From: Rhinopomastus cyanomelas
Taxonomy: Eukaryota > Chordata > Aves > Bucerotiformes > Rhinopomastidae
Direction of reading: 5' to 3'
Assembly: GCA_013400115.1 (NCBI GenBank)
Contig: VXBP01003666.1
Coordinates: 1 to 64,000 of the forward strand
DNA length: 64,000 bases
Shown piece after piece: positions 24,601 to 37,526 of this stretch. Made by a program: the position numbers and the translations under genes. The notes below the pieces were generated by a model that saw only the letters and a list, made by a program, of their open reading frames with translations, ran no database searches and was not told the origin of the DNA. The first letter of the stretch is position 1. Each line of letters opens with the position of its first letter.

Positions 24601-27600
24601 CGGTGTTACTCACGGCCATCACCCACCGCCTCTCACCAGGGCTCTGAAGCAACACGCCCGCTAATCCCTTCTCCAGCACCTAGATAACAACCATCAGCAT
24701 TACCATGTACAGCTCTGGTTGCCACGCACTGACCTCATCCGAATGGACTTGATGTCCCATCAGATCCGCAAACACAGCCTTGAGCCGGCAGTGGCCCAAG
24801 AGAGCAGTTGGGGCAGGGCTGGACGAGGGAAAGGCACCACGGAGGTTCAGGATAACGAGGCACCGCGTTCAAGGCAGAGCGAGAGAAACCTTTGCGGTCC
24901 TAAAATCCTGCTGTGTGGCAGCGTCAGGCTCTGCTCCGCTGCCTGCGGTGGCACTTCTTCATCGTGGGAAGAGCAGACACTAGCAGCCTCACCAAACCTC
25001 TCCTGACAGAAGGCCTTTGGTTCAGGATCACGGGATCACACGGAACAGTAGGGATCGGGAGGGACCTCGCAAGATCAGTCAGTCCAATCCCTTTGCCAGA
25101 GCAGCATCCCCTAGATCCAGTCCTTAGGGATTGGAAGGGACCTTGAAAGATCATCCAGTCCAATCCCTCTGCCACGGCAGGATCCCCTAGATCCACAGGA
25201 TCACAGAACAGTAGGGATTGGGAAGGATCTCAAAAGATCACCCAGTCCAATCCCCTTTCAAACACATCCAGGGATGTTCTTGCCCAAGAGATCATCTTCC
25301 TGCCCAGCCTTAGTCGAGCGCTGAGCTTTATCTAACGGCACATCAGCGATGCTTTGACTCCCTAACACCGCTGCCTCTTGTCTAAGGGAACGTTCTGAAG
25401 AGGTTGTAACACGGGGACTCTCCCAAGTTAACCCAAGCACAGATCCCAACACGCTCCGGCTTTTGATTGAAGCAAATTAAATGTCTGTTGATGGGCCCTA
25501 CGTAAACTGCATTAATTTAGCATCCGATGCCATTAAAGCCCGGCCATAGCACAGCGGCATTCGTGAACGAAGTCGCGAGTCAAGCCCTGCTGGGCGCAAG
25601 CAACAGCCTCCCCACAGCACCACTCTGCTCCGAGGCAGCAGCAGGCTTCCCAAACGTCAGAGTGATGGAAGAGTTTGAGTCCTTGAACCTCTGGATGATA
25701 CAGGTCAAGCTCAGGGGGTTCATTGTTATCTTCCCACACAGCAAGATCACAGGCTTGGGGCAGGGTGACTGGAGAGCAGTCTGGCAGGAAGAAACCTGCA
25801 GGTTGTGATGGACAGGTGGCTGAATCTGAGGCAGCAGGGTGCCTAGGTGGCCAAGAAGGCCAGTGGCATCCTGGCCTGGATTAGAGACTGTGTAGCCAGC
25901 GAGAGTAGGGAGGGGATTGTCCCCCTGGACTCAGCAATGGGGAAGCTGCATATTGTCCTGAGGTGTCCAGTACTGAAGGGAGACATCGAGGGGCTGGAGC
26001 AAGAGCAGAGGAGGGCAACGAAGCTGGGGAAGGGTCTGGAGAATCAATCTGATGAGGAGAGACGGAGAGCTGGGGCCGTTTAGTCTGAGGAAGACAAGGC
26101 TGAGGGGAGACCTCATCGCTCTCTACAGCTATCTGAAAGGACACTGGAGAGATGCTGGTGCTGGTCTCTTCTCATAGATCATTAGTGACAGAAGCAGAGG
26201 GAAGGGCTTACAGCCTCAACAGGGGAGGGTTAGACTGGAGATGAGGAAAATATTCTTTCTGGAGAGAGTGGTCAAGCCTGGACTGGGTGGTGGTTGAGTC
26301 TCCATCCCTGGATGAGTTTAAAAGTCACTCAGACGTGGTGTTCGGGGATCTGGTTTAGGGGTGATCTTGCAGAGTAGGGTTGATGGTTGGACTTGATGAT
26401 CCCCAGGGGTCTTTTCCACCCTGAATGATTCTCTGATTCTAAAGAACTATGTCCTTGGGAGTTAAAGCAACTGGCCCAGCAAATCCACCTACTCTGTGTG
26501 AGTTCCAGGCTCCTCTGCCTTTGTGCAGAAGCATTTCGAAGCACCTCATCTCCAGTTTTCCATCCTCCCAGCTCTTACCTTCACGAATCTGCATCTGTTG
26601 CAGTGGCATTGTGCTTAGCTGTGGTGTTGTTGGGGGATCTGGTTCAGTGGGGACCTTGCAGAGTAGGGTTGATGGTTGGACTCTATGATCCCAAGAGCCT
26701 TTTCCAACCTTGATGATTCTGTGGTTCTAAAGGAGAGGTTTGATACAAAGTCCTGTCCCAGGCTTGAGCTCTACTTAAAGGCGCAGACAGAGCTTTGAAC
26801 AGCAGTAGCTGCCTGGAAAGAGAACTGCTGGAAGGACTTGCTCTATGGAAAAACAAGGTGTAATTGCACCTCTTGACTGCAGCAGCCTGGAAAGATGCTC
26901 CAGCCTGCTACTGGAACCACAACAGAAGTCACCAGCAAGTCCATTTGCCTTTCATTCCCGACCACACAGAGTGTTTAAACTGAAGCCATGCCCTACTGGC
27001 ACAGGAGCCTGCCGGCTTCAAGCCGGAGCAAGCGCCGAGCCCACATTCCTTCTGCGGGGCTTTTGGAGCGCGAAGAGGACCCACAGGCAATAGCACAACA
27101 TCAAGCACATCTCAGGCTTCAGAGCCATGAGTCACCCGCTCCAACACTGCGCTAAGTAAAGGCCAAGTCTTGAATCAAGGATTGGCTCTGGATGCTCGGA
27201 CGGGCTCTGGAGCTCTCAGCCAGCCTCGAGCACAGAAGTCCATCAGCAGGACGCAAGAGACTTATTACAGAGAGGGCTAATTCAGAGGGTGAGGCTGCTC
27301 TTGGGTGTTTTCACACGAGATCAGAGTCACAGAACATTAGGGATTGGAAAGGACCTAGAAAGACCATCCAGTCCAACCCTCTGCCACAGCAAGATCCCTG
27401 AGATCCAGTCATTAGAGATCGCAAGGGACGTCAAAAGATCATCCAGTCCAATCCCCCTGACACAGCAGGATCCCCTAGACCAGGACTGCTCTGGCAGGGG
27501 GTTGGACTGGCTGATCTTTCGAGGTCCCTTCCAACCCCTAATGACTGGATGTAGGGGATCCTGCTCTGGCAGGTCCAATCCGGTCTGGATGATTTTTCGA

Positions 27601-30600
27601 GGTCCCTTTGCATCCCTAATGTTCTGTGTGATTCTGTGGATCTACAGGATCCTGCTGTAGCAGAGTGACTGGACTGGATGATCTTTTGAGGTCCCTTCCA
27701 ATCCCTAAGGACTGGATCTAGGTGATGCTTCTGTAGCAGAGGGACTGGACTGGGTGATTCAAGGTCTCTCCCCATCCCTAATGTTCTGTGGTCCTGTGAT
27801 TAGGGTCTACTGCCCCAACTGAAAAGAAAAGGTCAAAGGAATCTTTGAGAGACCCTGCACAGACAAAGCCCCGTGGAACACAGGGCGCTATTATCCCAGT
27901 GTCCTAGTAAAGCCATGTGATGCCTCTGGCCAGCTCATCTCCCCCCGCATCCGCATCATTACTGCCATAAACACAGGCTGCAGCAGAACAGAAGGGAACG
28001 GAGCGAGGGAGAACGTCTCCTGCAAATTGGAAGTCGGCTTGTTTTCACGAAAGAGTCGCCGGCAGTGCTCCGGCTTTGTCAACGCAGCTGCGTCGAGAAA
28101 AGAGATTGTTACGACTGACTCACGGAACAGCCGTGGAAAAATCCTTCCAGTGTTTAGGGAAACTGGGAAAAAAATAGACCACCACACTGCTCCACGCTTC
28201 TCACAGAAGCAAAGGTAGTTAGAGCACTGAAGACAGTGCCCTGGAAGCTGGAGTGTCACTGGCTTCAAGGAGCAGGATGAAAAGTCAAATTGAATTAGGA
28301 AAAAACCCTCAATCCCACTGCAGAGCGGCAGTTCCACCGTAGGATTCCGCTAGTAGTCAAGACTTGGGAAGAAAGCTCCTGGTCACTGCAGCAAGCTGGT
28401 CTGTGAACTGCTCCGGATACAGCGTCAGGCAGATGTTTGTGCTAAATAAAAGCTGCTTCTCCCGCAACGTGCCACCCAACAGGGATTTCAACCACCACCT
28501 GCCGTGCTCCAAATTTAACTAGTGATCAGGCCTTGGGATCTAAAGCCGGGGGGGTCCCATCCCATCCTGTTCTTCTCCCTAGCACATCCAGCCCAAGGTG
28601 GGTTGTAGATGATGCTTCGAGGTCCCTTCCAATCCCCGATGACTGGATCCAGGGGATCGTGCTCTGGCAGGGGGATTGGACTGACTGATCTTTTGAGGTC
28701 CCTTCCAATCCCTAATGTTCTGTGATTCTGAAGAGGAAACAGCCTCAAGTGGTGCCAGGGGAGGGTGAGGTTGGCCATCAGGAGGAATCTTTTCCCTGTC
28801 AGAGTGGTCAGGGGTTGGCACAGGCTGCCCAGGGACAGGGGGAGTCACCATCCCTGGAGGGGTTGAACAAACAAGTAGCTGTGGCCCTGGGGAACATGGT
28901 TTAGTGGGCAGAGTGGGGTTGGGGTGATGGTTGGACTGGATGCTCTTGGAGGGCTCTTCCAGCCTTAATGACTCAACTCTCAAGAGCACTCACTGCACAT
29001 GAGGGAGATGGGTGCTGCACAGTCCCAGCACGGGAGCGACTGTGAGAAGCTGTCATGGAAGCAGCCGCTACCGTCCGCCAGAACCGGTTTAAAAACACAT
29101 TTTGCATCTTTATGGGGCTCAGGACGTCTCCTCGCAATTTCTCACCTCCTGCTGCTGATGAGGGCTCCCAACAAAAATGCAACCGTGCTGCCAAGAGTCT
29201 GGCAGCCAAGGAGACAAGTAGCTGCAGAAGAGATTTAAAGCCCATAATAAGGTCGAGCGCTGAGCTGTCTGAAAGTCCAGGCAAGCTTCTGCGGCATGAA
29301 TTTCCTCTCTGTTTTCCATAAACACCTCATGAAAGCTCTCAGGAAGGTCCTCCCAGAGGCTGCCAAGTAAAGCCAGTGCTTTATCCCAGCTGATGCACAT
29401 GAGCACGTGGCAGGTTCTCACATCAGGGCCCTGTGAGAAGTCATCCCCCAGGCTTTGAACCACAGGACGTTCTTCCCATATAGGGCAAGGATCACTTCTT
29501 TCCAGAAGTGCCTTGTGACTTCATGGGAAACCTGCCGTGGAGAGGAGGATCTGGGTGTTTTCAGCGCTGCAATGGTACCGTGGGTGTCCCGCTCTCCAGA
29601 TCAGAGTCATAGAACTGCTTAGACCTTCAGGCGCATCCAGTCCAACCCTCAACCCAGCTGGTTAGACCTTCAGGCGCATCCAGTCCAACCCTCAACCCAG
29701 CTGGTTAGACCTTCAGGCACATCCAGTTCAACCCTCAACCCAGCTGGTTAGACCTTCAGGCGCATCCAGTTCAACCCTCAACCCAGCTGGTTAGACCTTC
29801 AGGCGCATCCAGTCCAACCCTCAACCCAGCCGGTTAGACCTTCAAGCCCATCCAGCCCAACTGTGAACTCAACCATTTAGACCTTCAGGCACATCCAAAC
29901 CAACCCTAAACCCAACTGGTTAGACCAGCCTGTTCCAGGGATCCCCCACCCTCAGATTCCAGACCTCGTTCGTCCTGCTCAGCCTCACTCTGCCCTTTTC
30001 CAGCTTCAAACCATGACCCCTCGTCTTATCACTCCCCAGCCCTCTGACAGCCCCTTTCAGGGGTTGGAAGGTCACTAGGAAGTCTCCCCTGGAGCCTTCT
30101 CTTCAGACTGAACAGTCCCAGCTCCCACAGCCTGTCCTTATAAGAGGTTTGAGGAGTAAATGCCACCTCCATGTAGCGGTTTCCCTCACCAGCCACGCTG
30201 CAAGCACCCTGCTGTTGATCACCTCAAATGAATGCTGAAGGGCTCCGATTAAGCAGAGATACCACATGAGGATTCCTCTGCCACGGACAGGACCAGAGGT
30301 CCTGCCGGAAAGCACTGCCGCCCCATTTCCATTCACTTCTGCTGCTCTTCAACCTGAAAAGCCCAGGCGAAATGCACATTGCAGCTCAAGAGCTCACTGC
30401 TCTCCTCGCCTCGTCACCAGGTTTGTCTCCATCTGCTCTGGGTTCTGTCTGGGCTGCACCAAAAGAAATGTGGCACCAGCAGGGCCAGGGAAAAGAGCCC
30501 TCCCCTCCACTCTGCCTTGCTCAGAGCCCACCTGGAGTCCTGCGGCCACTTCCAGAGTCCCCCGGACAAGAAGGAGCTGGAGTTGCTGCTGGAGGGGCTG

Positions 30601-33600
30601 CAGCCCCTCTGCTCTGGGGACAGGCTGAGGGAGCTGAGGCAGTTCAGCCTGGAGAGGAGAAGGCTCCAGAGGGGCCTCAGAGCAGCCTCCAGTCCCTGCA
30701 GGGCTCCAGCAGAGCTGGAGAGGCTCTTCTTACCAGAGCCTCTCATGCTGGGACAAAGCAGATGTGTTCAGGCTCCAAGAGGGGAGATGGAGATGAAATT
30801 TGAGGCAGAAGTCCCTCCCTGGGAGGCTGCTGAGGCCCTGGAACACATTGCCCAGGGAGGCTGTGGCTGCTCCGTCATCCCTGGCAGTGTCCAAGAGCAT
30901 GCTGCAAGGGGCTGTGGGCACCCAGGTCTGGTGAGAGGTGTCGNTGAGATGAAATTTGAGGCAGAAGTCCCTCCCTGGCAGGGGGGTGGCACTGGGTGAG
31001 CTCTGAGCTCCCTCCCAACCCACCCCAGCCTGTGATTGAACTATGAGCCCCACCACCAACACAAACAGCTCCATCCATCACTAGTTCACACGCGCAGCTC
31101 CAACTGTGCTGCAGCGCCAGGCACGCTGGTGGTTTCCAAGCAGAAAAAGCCCAAAAAAGGAGCAGCCGAAGGCTTCTCCAGTGAGAGCAAGCTCCAGAGT
31201 GCAGCAGGCACGCTTATTTTTGAAGCCCTGACACAGAAAGCAGATGTGACTGGGTTCAATCCCAACCAGCTACTCTGAAGAGGATCCAAACTGAGACTTT
31301 TTAGGGGTGAGGGGGGAAGCAGGATACAGCGAGTGGAGCAGAGTCCAGCAACCAGATCGATGATGCTAAGAGCAGGGAAACGCCGGAACAAAAGGCTGAA
31401 GAAGCCCATCATCTGTGATTCACGTTCTCACAGCATCAACAAACACAACCAGCCCATTCTCTGCATCATTAAGAAGCTGAACGCATCATTAATGGGCACA
31501 GAGGACCATCCTCTCCCAGCCCTCTAAAGTCTGTCGCTACTGAAGGAGACCCAGAGGCAGAGCCGTTCTCCGCAGGGATCGGTACCACCCGCTGCAAATG
31601 AAGCCAATAGATTCCTACAGATTTGGATTAATTTTGTTTTAATAGTAGCTAATATTTCCCATTTAATAATTCTGTAATTAATAATTCCATTTCTTAAAAG
31701 GCTTTGGAAATGCAGCACCTTGGTAATTCAGTCGTGGGCAAAGCAAAACCCTCCCGGGTGCTGCTCTCTGCAGCTGCACCTGAAACAGTCACAGAATCAC
31801 ACAGCATCAGGTACTGGAAGGGATCTTGAAAGATCAGCCAGTCCCATCTGCCTGCCATGGCAGGATCCCCTAGATCCAGTCTTTAGGGATTGGAAGGGGC
31901 CTCGAAAGATCATCCAGTCCATTCCACCTACCACAGCAGGATGCCCTAGATCCAGTTGCACCTAGACCAAGCCCCATCAGAGCAGAAGACCCCTGACAAT
32001 TGAATCATAGAATCACAGAACAACCCCCTGGTCACAGCAGTGTCCCCTAGACCCAGTCACATAGGAACATGACCAGGAGGGTTTGAAATGTCTCCAGAGA
32101 AGGAGACTCCACAACTGCCCTGGGCAGCCCCTGCCAGGGCTCTGGCACCCTCACCGTGAAGAAGTTCCTCCTCAGATTGATGTGGAATGGATTCCTCAAC
32201 TCTGGAGAGTTTTACGGCTCAGCCTGACAGGGTGCTGTGCCACCTCATTTAAACTGGATTTCTTTAATTTAACAGGTTGGTCTCACCAGGGCAGAATAGA
32301 GGGGGCGGAGAACCTTTCTTGATCTCCTAACCGCCCCCCTTCTGATCCACGCCAGAATGCCGTTGGCCCTCCTGGCCGAGTCCCCAGATGATGACGTTCT
32401 CATGCCCCATGTGAGCCCGGTACCACACCAGCCAGGCACTGCCAGATCCCCTTGGCTTCTCTTCAAGCCTACAGACTGATAAGGGTGGCTTCTAGACCAG
32501 GCAGCAGCCAGGGACTACGAGACACCGCACGTCACTGAGCTCTTTGGCATCAAAGCCGACTCCCACCTTCCGAACGGATGAGGCATCAATCAGCAGGAAC
32601 ACTGGGCGTCTCTGGGTCACTGACTGCCATCGCTGCCTTTGAACGCCGCACCAGGGCATCTGGAGCAGCACAAGATCCCTGGAGCAGCAGCGTGTCCGAG
32701 CTGTCGCCAAACTCGGCACTTGAACCTCCCTGTTCTAAACACGTCGTAAGGTGCCTTCACTCTAGGTGCCAGGGTGGGGATACAGAGAACCCTAGGGTGG
32801 TCCAGAGTGGAAGGGACCTCGGAGCTCATCTCCTCCAACTAGCTAGATGGACGGCTGGCTAGCTAGATGGATGGCTAATTAGTCATTAGTCCCTAAATGA
32901 CTGAGTCTAGGGGATGGTGCTGTGGCCAGGGATTGGACTGGATGATCTCTCGAGGTCCCTGCCACTCCCTAATGACCGGACCTAGGGTATCCTGCTGTGG
33001 CCAAGGGATTGGACTGGATGATCTTTCAAGGTCCCTTCCAGTCCCTAATGCCCTGTGTTCATGTGAAACCAACATCCCGAGTCACTCCTGGTGTAACCAC
33101 TCCACAGCCGCCAACTCAAACACAACAGTCCAACAACTTCAAAATCGTAGAACCATAGAACCACAGAATCGCTCAGGGTGGAAAAGAACCCCAGGATCAT
33201 CAAGTCCAACCATCAACCCCAAGCTCCAAGGTCACCCCTAAACCAGATCCCCCAGCATCACATCTAAGCGACCCTTAAACTCATCCAGGGATGGGGACTC
33301 AACCCCCACCCTGGGCAGCCCATTCCGGGGCCTGACCACTCTCTCCACAAAGAATTTCTTCCTGATGGCCAGTCTGAGCCCTTGCTGTTGGAGCTGGAAG
33401 CCCTTCCCTCTGCTTCTGTCACTAATGACCTGTGAGAAGAGCCCAGCACCAACATCTCTACAGAGTCCCTTCAGATAGTTGTAGAGAACGATGAGGTCTC
33501 CCCTCAGCCTCCTCTTCCTCAAACTAAACAGCCCCAGCTCTCTCCGTCTCTCCTCATCAGATGGATTCTCCAGACCCTTCCCCAGCTTCGTTGCCCTCCT

Positions 33601-36600
33601 CTGCCCTCGCTCCAGCTCCTCGATGTCTCCCTTGTCCTGAGAAGGCCAGAATTGAAGCCAGTGTTCAAGGTGCAGCCTCCCCAGGGACAACAACGACAGG
33701 GTGCAAAACCCTTCGGGCAGGGCTGGCAAACAGAACCTCTCCAACACACACCCTGCCCACCACCACAGGGACGAGCACGTGCCTGGCACGGCAGGATCAC
33801 AGGTGTGGGTTAGGAACTGCTGCACCCACCCAACTTTCCAACGGCCTCAGCAGGAGATGGGCGCGAGGCCGACTTTCCGCTCGGAGCTCATTTCCCTAAA
33901 CAAGACTCGAGCATCAAAGGGCCAGCGGCAAGGCAAGACGAAGCCAGGGCATGGGCTCGCAGCCAGGTGCACGGCGACATGCCGTGGCACAGACGCCCCT
34001 CCCTGCAAAACATGTGAGGAAACACCAGTGCCCATCTCTGCAGGACCGCGGACCGCTGCTGCAGCGGCACCCCAGCAGCCTGAGGGGTGACCCCAGGAAT
34101 GTTGATCAATATGTGAAGGGTGGGAGTCAGGAGGATGGAGCCAGGCTCTGCTCAGGGGTATCCAGTGATAGGACAAGGGGCACTGGGTGTGGGCTGGAGC
34201 AGAGGAGGTTCCACATCAATGTGAGAAGGAGCTTCTTGCCAGTGAAGGGAAGCCAGAAGGGGCTGCTCAGGGGGGTTGTGGAGTCTCTTTCTCTGGAGCA
34301 GTTTCAAACCTACCTGGACTGTTACTGTGCAACTAGATCTAGGGATCCTGCTGTGTCAGGGGGATTGGACTGGATGATCTTTCAATGTCCCTTCCAATCC
34401 CTAACGGCTGGATCAAGGGGATCCTGCTGTGGCAGGAGGATTGGACTGGATGATATCTGGAGGTCCCTTCCAATCCCTTATGTTCTGTGATTCTGTGATT
34501 CAAGCATCAAGAGAAAAACCTGCTTCAAGAGCAGGAAGGGTGGTGAGGATACGGTTGGTGATGGTCTAGAAGGAGGTTCCCTCTGCTCCCTTGAATGTAT
34601 TCGATTTACGTGACTCTCAGGAGGGGGTGACTCACACCTGGACACCGTTCCTGTGCGACTTCGTCTACGGGATCCTGCTGTGGCAGAGAGATTGGACTGG
34701 ATGATCTTTCGAGGTCCCTTCCAATCCCTAAAGTTCTGTGATCTTGTGACTCCGGGGCAAAAACATGCTGCTGTAGAGCAGCACAATCACAGAACCACAG
34801 ACTGGGTTGGGTTGGGAGGGAGCTCAGAGCTCACCCAGGGCCAACCCCCTGCCAGGGGCAGCGACACCTCTCACCAGACCTGGGTGCCCACAACCCCATC
34901 CAACCTGCCCTTGGACACTGCCAGGGGTGGAGCAGCCACAACCTCTCTGGGCAACCTGTTTCAGGGCCTCAGCAGCCTCCCAGGGAGGGATTTCTGCCTC
35001 AGATCTTAGCTCAGTCTTCCCTCTTGGAGTTTGAACCCAGCCCCCATGTCCTATAACCAACTACACATTAGTAGAATCATAGAACCATTAGGGATTGGAA
35101 GGGACCTCGAAAGATCATCCAGTCCAGTCCCCTTGCCAAAGCAGGATCCCCTAGGCCACATCGCACAGGAACACGTCCAGGAAAGCCTGATCCTGAACCA
35201 GTCACAAGCCTCCTCTTCCTGAGGAAGGAAAAACAAACCTCATATCCCTTCAAAAGTAGAAGAAGAAGAAAAGAAGGCCCAACTCTTTGGCCACCTAACC
35301 CACACCCCACACATGTCTTGCTCAGCCCAAGTGCAACTTCCTACAAGGCATCAGTTCTTACATCTCCTTGGTATCAAACACAAAAACAAGAACAACCCAG
35401 TGCCACAATGGCATCTGAAAGCAGGGGATTGGTTTCTGTTTCCAGCTGGAGCACCTATGGGATCCAAATATCGGGTGCAGAGCAACCGGCTTGAGGAAGA
35501 TGCACTGGAAGCACCTTAGGTAACAAACAGGGTAGGAATTACTGCAGAGGCAGATATCCCCGGCTGTGAAAGCTCTCCAAACCAAGTGAACTTGCAGGAG
35601 CGGAGCTGAGACAGCAGCCGACGGCTAGAGGACCGGCCAAGAGCTCACTGCAGTCCTGCTACCCTGGGCAGGAGACGCTCGGCCACCCTTCGCAGGCCAC
35701 AGCACCGGGAAAACGCCAGGGAAGGGAGGGGAAAAAACGGGATTAAATTCATCCTGCAGGGAAGAAAAACCTATAGAGCCATAAGGCTGGGAGAGGAGAA
35801 ACCACATCTGAAGCCAAAAGCCGAGAAAAGCCCAGAGAGGAGCGTCCCCACGGCAGCCCCAAAGAACAAGCGGCTCCAACAACGCAGGAATCTCCCTGCA
35901 GAGTCCCAGAATTATTCTGCTCCGGCCTCCATCTCTGTCAGCACCGATCCATCACCGGGGAGAAGGCGACCATTTAAAACCCCACAGCTTCCCAGCAGGC
36001 TGGGAGAGACACCTCTGCAGCACCGGGATGTTAAGGCAGGGAGGGGGCTCACAGGGTGTTTGGGTTGGGGGCTCCAGATTCAGTGAATTCCAAAGGCCAT
36101 CTGGGAGACCGAAACACCCTCCCCTGCAGTATTTGCAACCCAAATGTTGCAGCACTGAGCTAATTCCAGCGAGCTGGCACACAAAAAGCCGCTACCGGAG
36201 CGATCGGAAAATGAAGGCAAGCTAAATTTAGGAGCCACTATGCCATGCAAAATGAACAACAGATTCTCGTCGCCCTTCTCCAACAAGCAGTTTGCTTCTG
36301 TTTCTTTTACGGCAATTTTTTTTGTCGTCCCCCCCGCCCCAGACAAACGGACAACACTCCTTTTAAGACCAAGGTTGTCGCCAGTCTTCAAGGAAGGACC
36401 CTACTGCAGTTCTCCAGCCATCAAACCGAGATGCAAACTCCCAAAGGCAGGGGAGCAGCCTGGGCGCATCCCGAGACCAACCTAGGTGCATCCCTGGTGG
36501 CCGCCATGGGCGCATCCTGCGGGGGGACACCTCGGATGCATCCTGAACCCATCCTGAGCCCACTTTGGGGGGCACCCCGGGCGCATCCTGAGATCACCCT

Positions 36601-37489
36601 GAGGCCACGTAGAGGGGGCACACTGGGCGCACCCTGGGGGGCACCTGGGTGCGTCCTGACCCCACCCTGGGCGAATCCAGGGGTCACCCCGGACACATCC
36701 GGCGCCCAGGAGTGGGACAGGGGTCCCACCCCCGCGTCCCCGAAGGTCCCCCCCCGGAATGTCCTCGCACCACCCCCGGCCCAAGGAAGGCCTCGCCCGT
36801 TTCCCCGCACTGCAGGAGCGGATAGCCCGCAACCCCCATTCACCCCCCCGGCTATTCCCGCATCATCTCCCGGCCCATTCCCGCAGTCCCCGACTCACTT
36901 CCTCTTGTATTCGTCCCGCTCCCGCTTCACTTTGGCCAGCACGTTGTAGAGGGCGCGGATCTCCGGGGTGATGGTGTCGATCTGCACCCCGACGCCGTCC
37001 GGGTGGATCCAGGAGACCCCCGGGCCCTGCACGGTCTCCAGGCCCCCGCCGCCGGTGCGGCGGACCTGCGTGTAGCTCCAGATGGTGCCGGGCAGACGGC
37101 CGTAGTGCGGCGGCGAGGCTGGAGGAGGGGGCCCGGCGGCGGCGAAGGGAGGTCCGTGTCCCGNNNNNNNNNNNNNNNCGTGTCCCGGCGGCAGCGGCGG
37201 CAGAAGCATCGGATGGGTGGCCCCGCAGTCGGTCTGAACGGCCTGGTCCCGGGAGAAGGTTTTGTAGCGCAGGCGGCGGTCTCGCTCGCTCTGCTGGGCC
37301 GCCAGCTGCTTCTCCAGCAGCCGGTTCCGCCGCTCCAGCTCGTGGACCTTGGCCAGGAAGCAGCGGAACCGCACGTTGAGCCCCTTGAGCAGGTGGATGT
37401 TAGAGCCGAGGTCGTTGCGGAGAGCCGCCGTTACCGGAGGGGCCCCTCCCGCTGCTACCGCCGAGCTCCCGGGGCCCGGCGGGCAGGAG

Positions 37490-37526
<37 letters not shown>

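Larger units (their letters stand above)
19058..36898 (-). other. IFFO2 intron 1 (17.8 kb)
   Basis: Dominated by about 25 CR1 pieces listed separately. CR1-free stretches over 300 bp: 20540-20860 and 21140-21730, 22600-23270, 24180-25020 (GC-rich), 25265-25760, 26735-27320, 27805-28600, 28985-29600, 30150-30480, 31036-31787, 33690-34075 and 35200-36440. None has recognisable coding homology on either strand. Confidence 0.8.

Noticed and set aside
30379..30999. 206-codon frame with MQLKSSLLSS... start
   Set aside because: Mostly third-subfamily CR1 and crosses an N with a duplicated block.
31245..31275. tRNA-like T-loop (gggttcaatccc)
   Set aside because: No acceptor stem or A-box at the right distance.
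36245..36949. 234-codon frame rich in Pro/Ala
   Set aside because: Arises from the GC-rich minisatellite and island; competing frames exist on both strands and no domain is visible.
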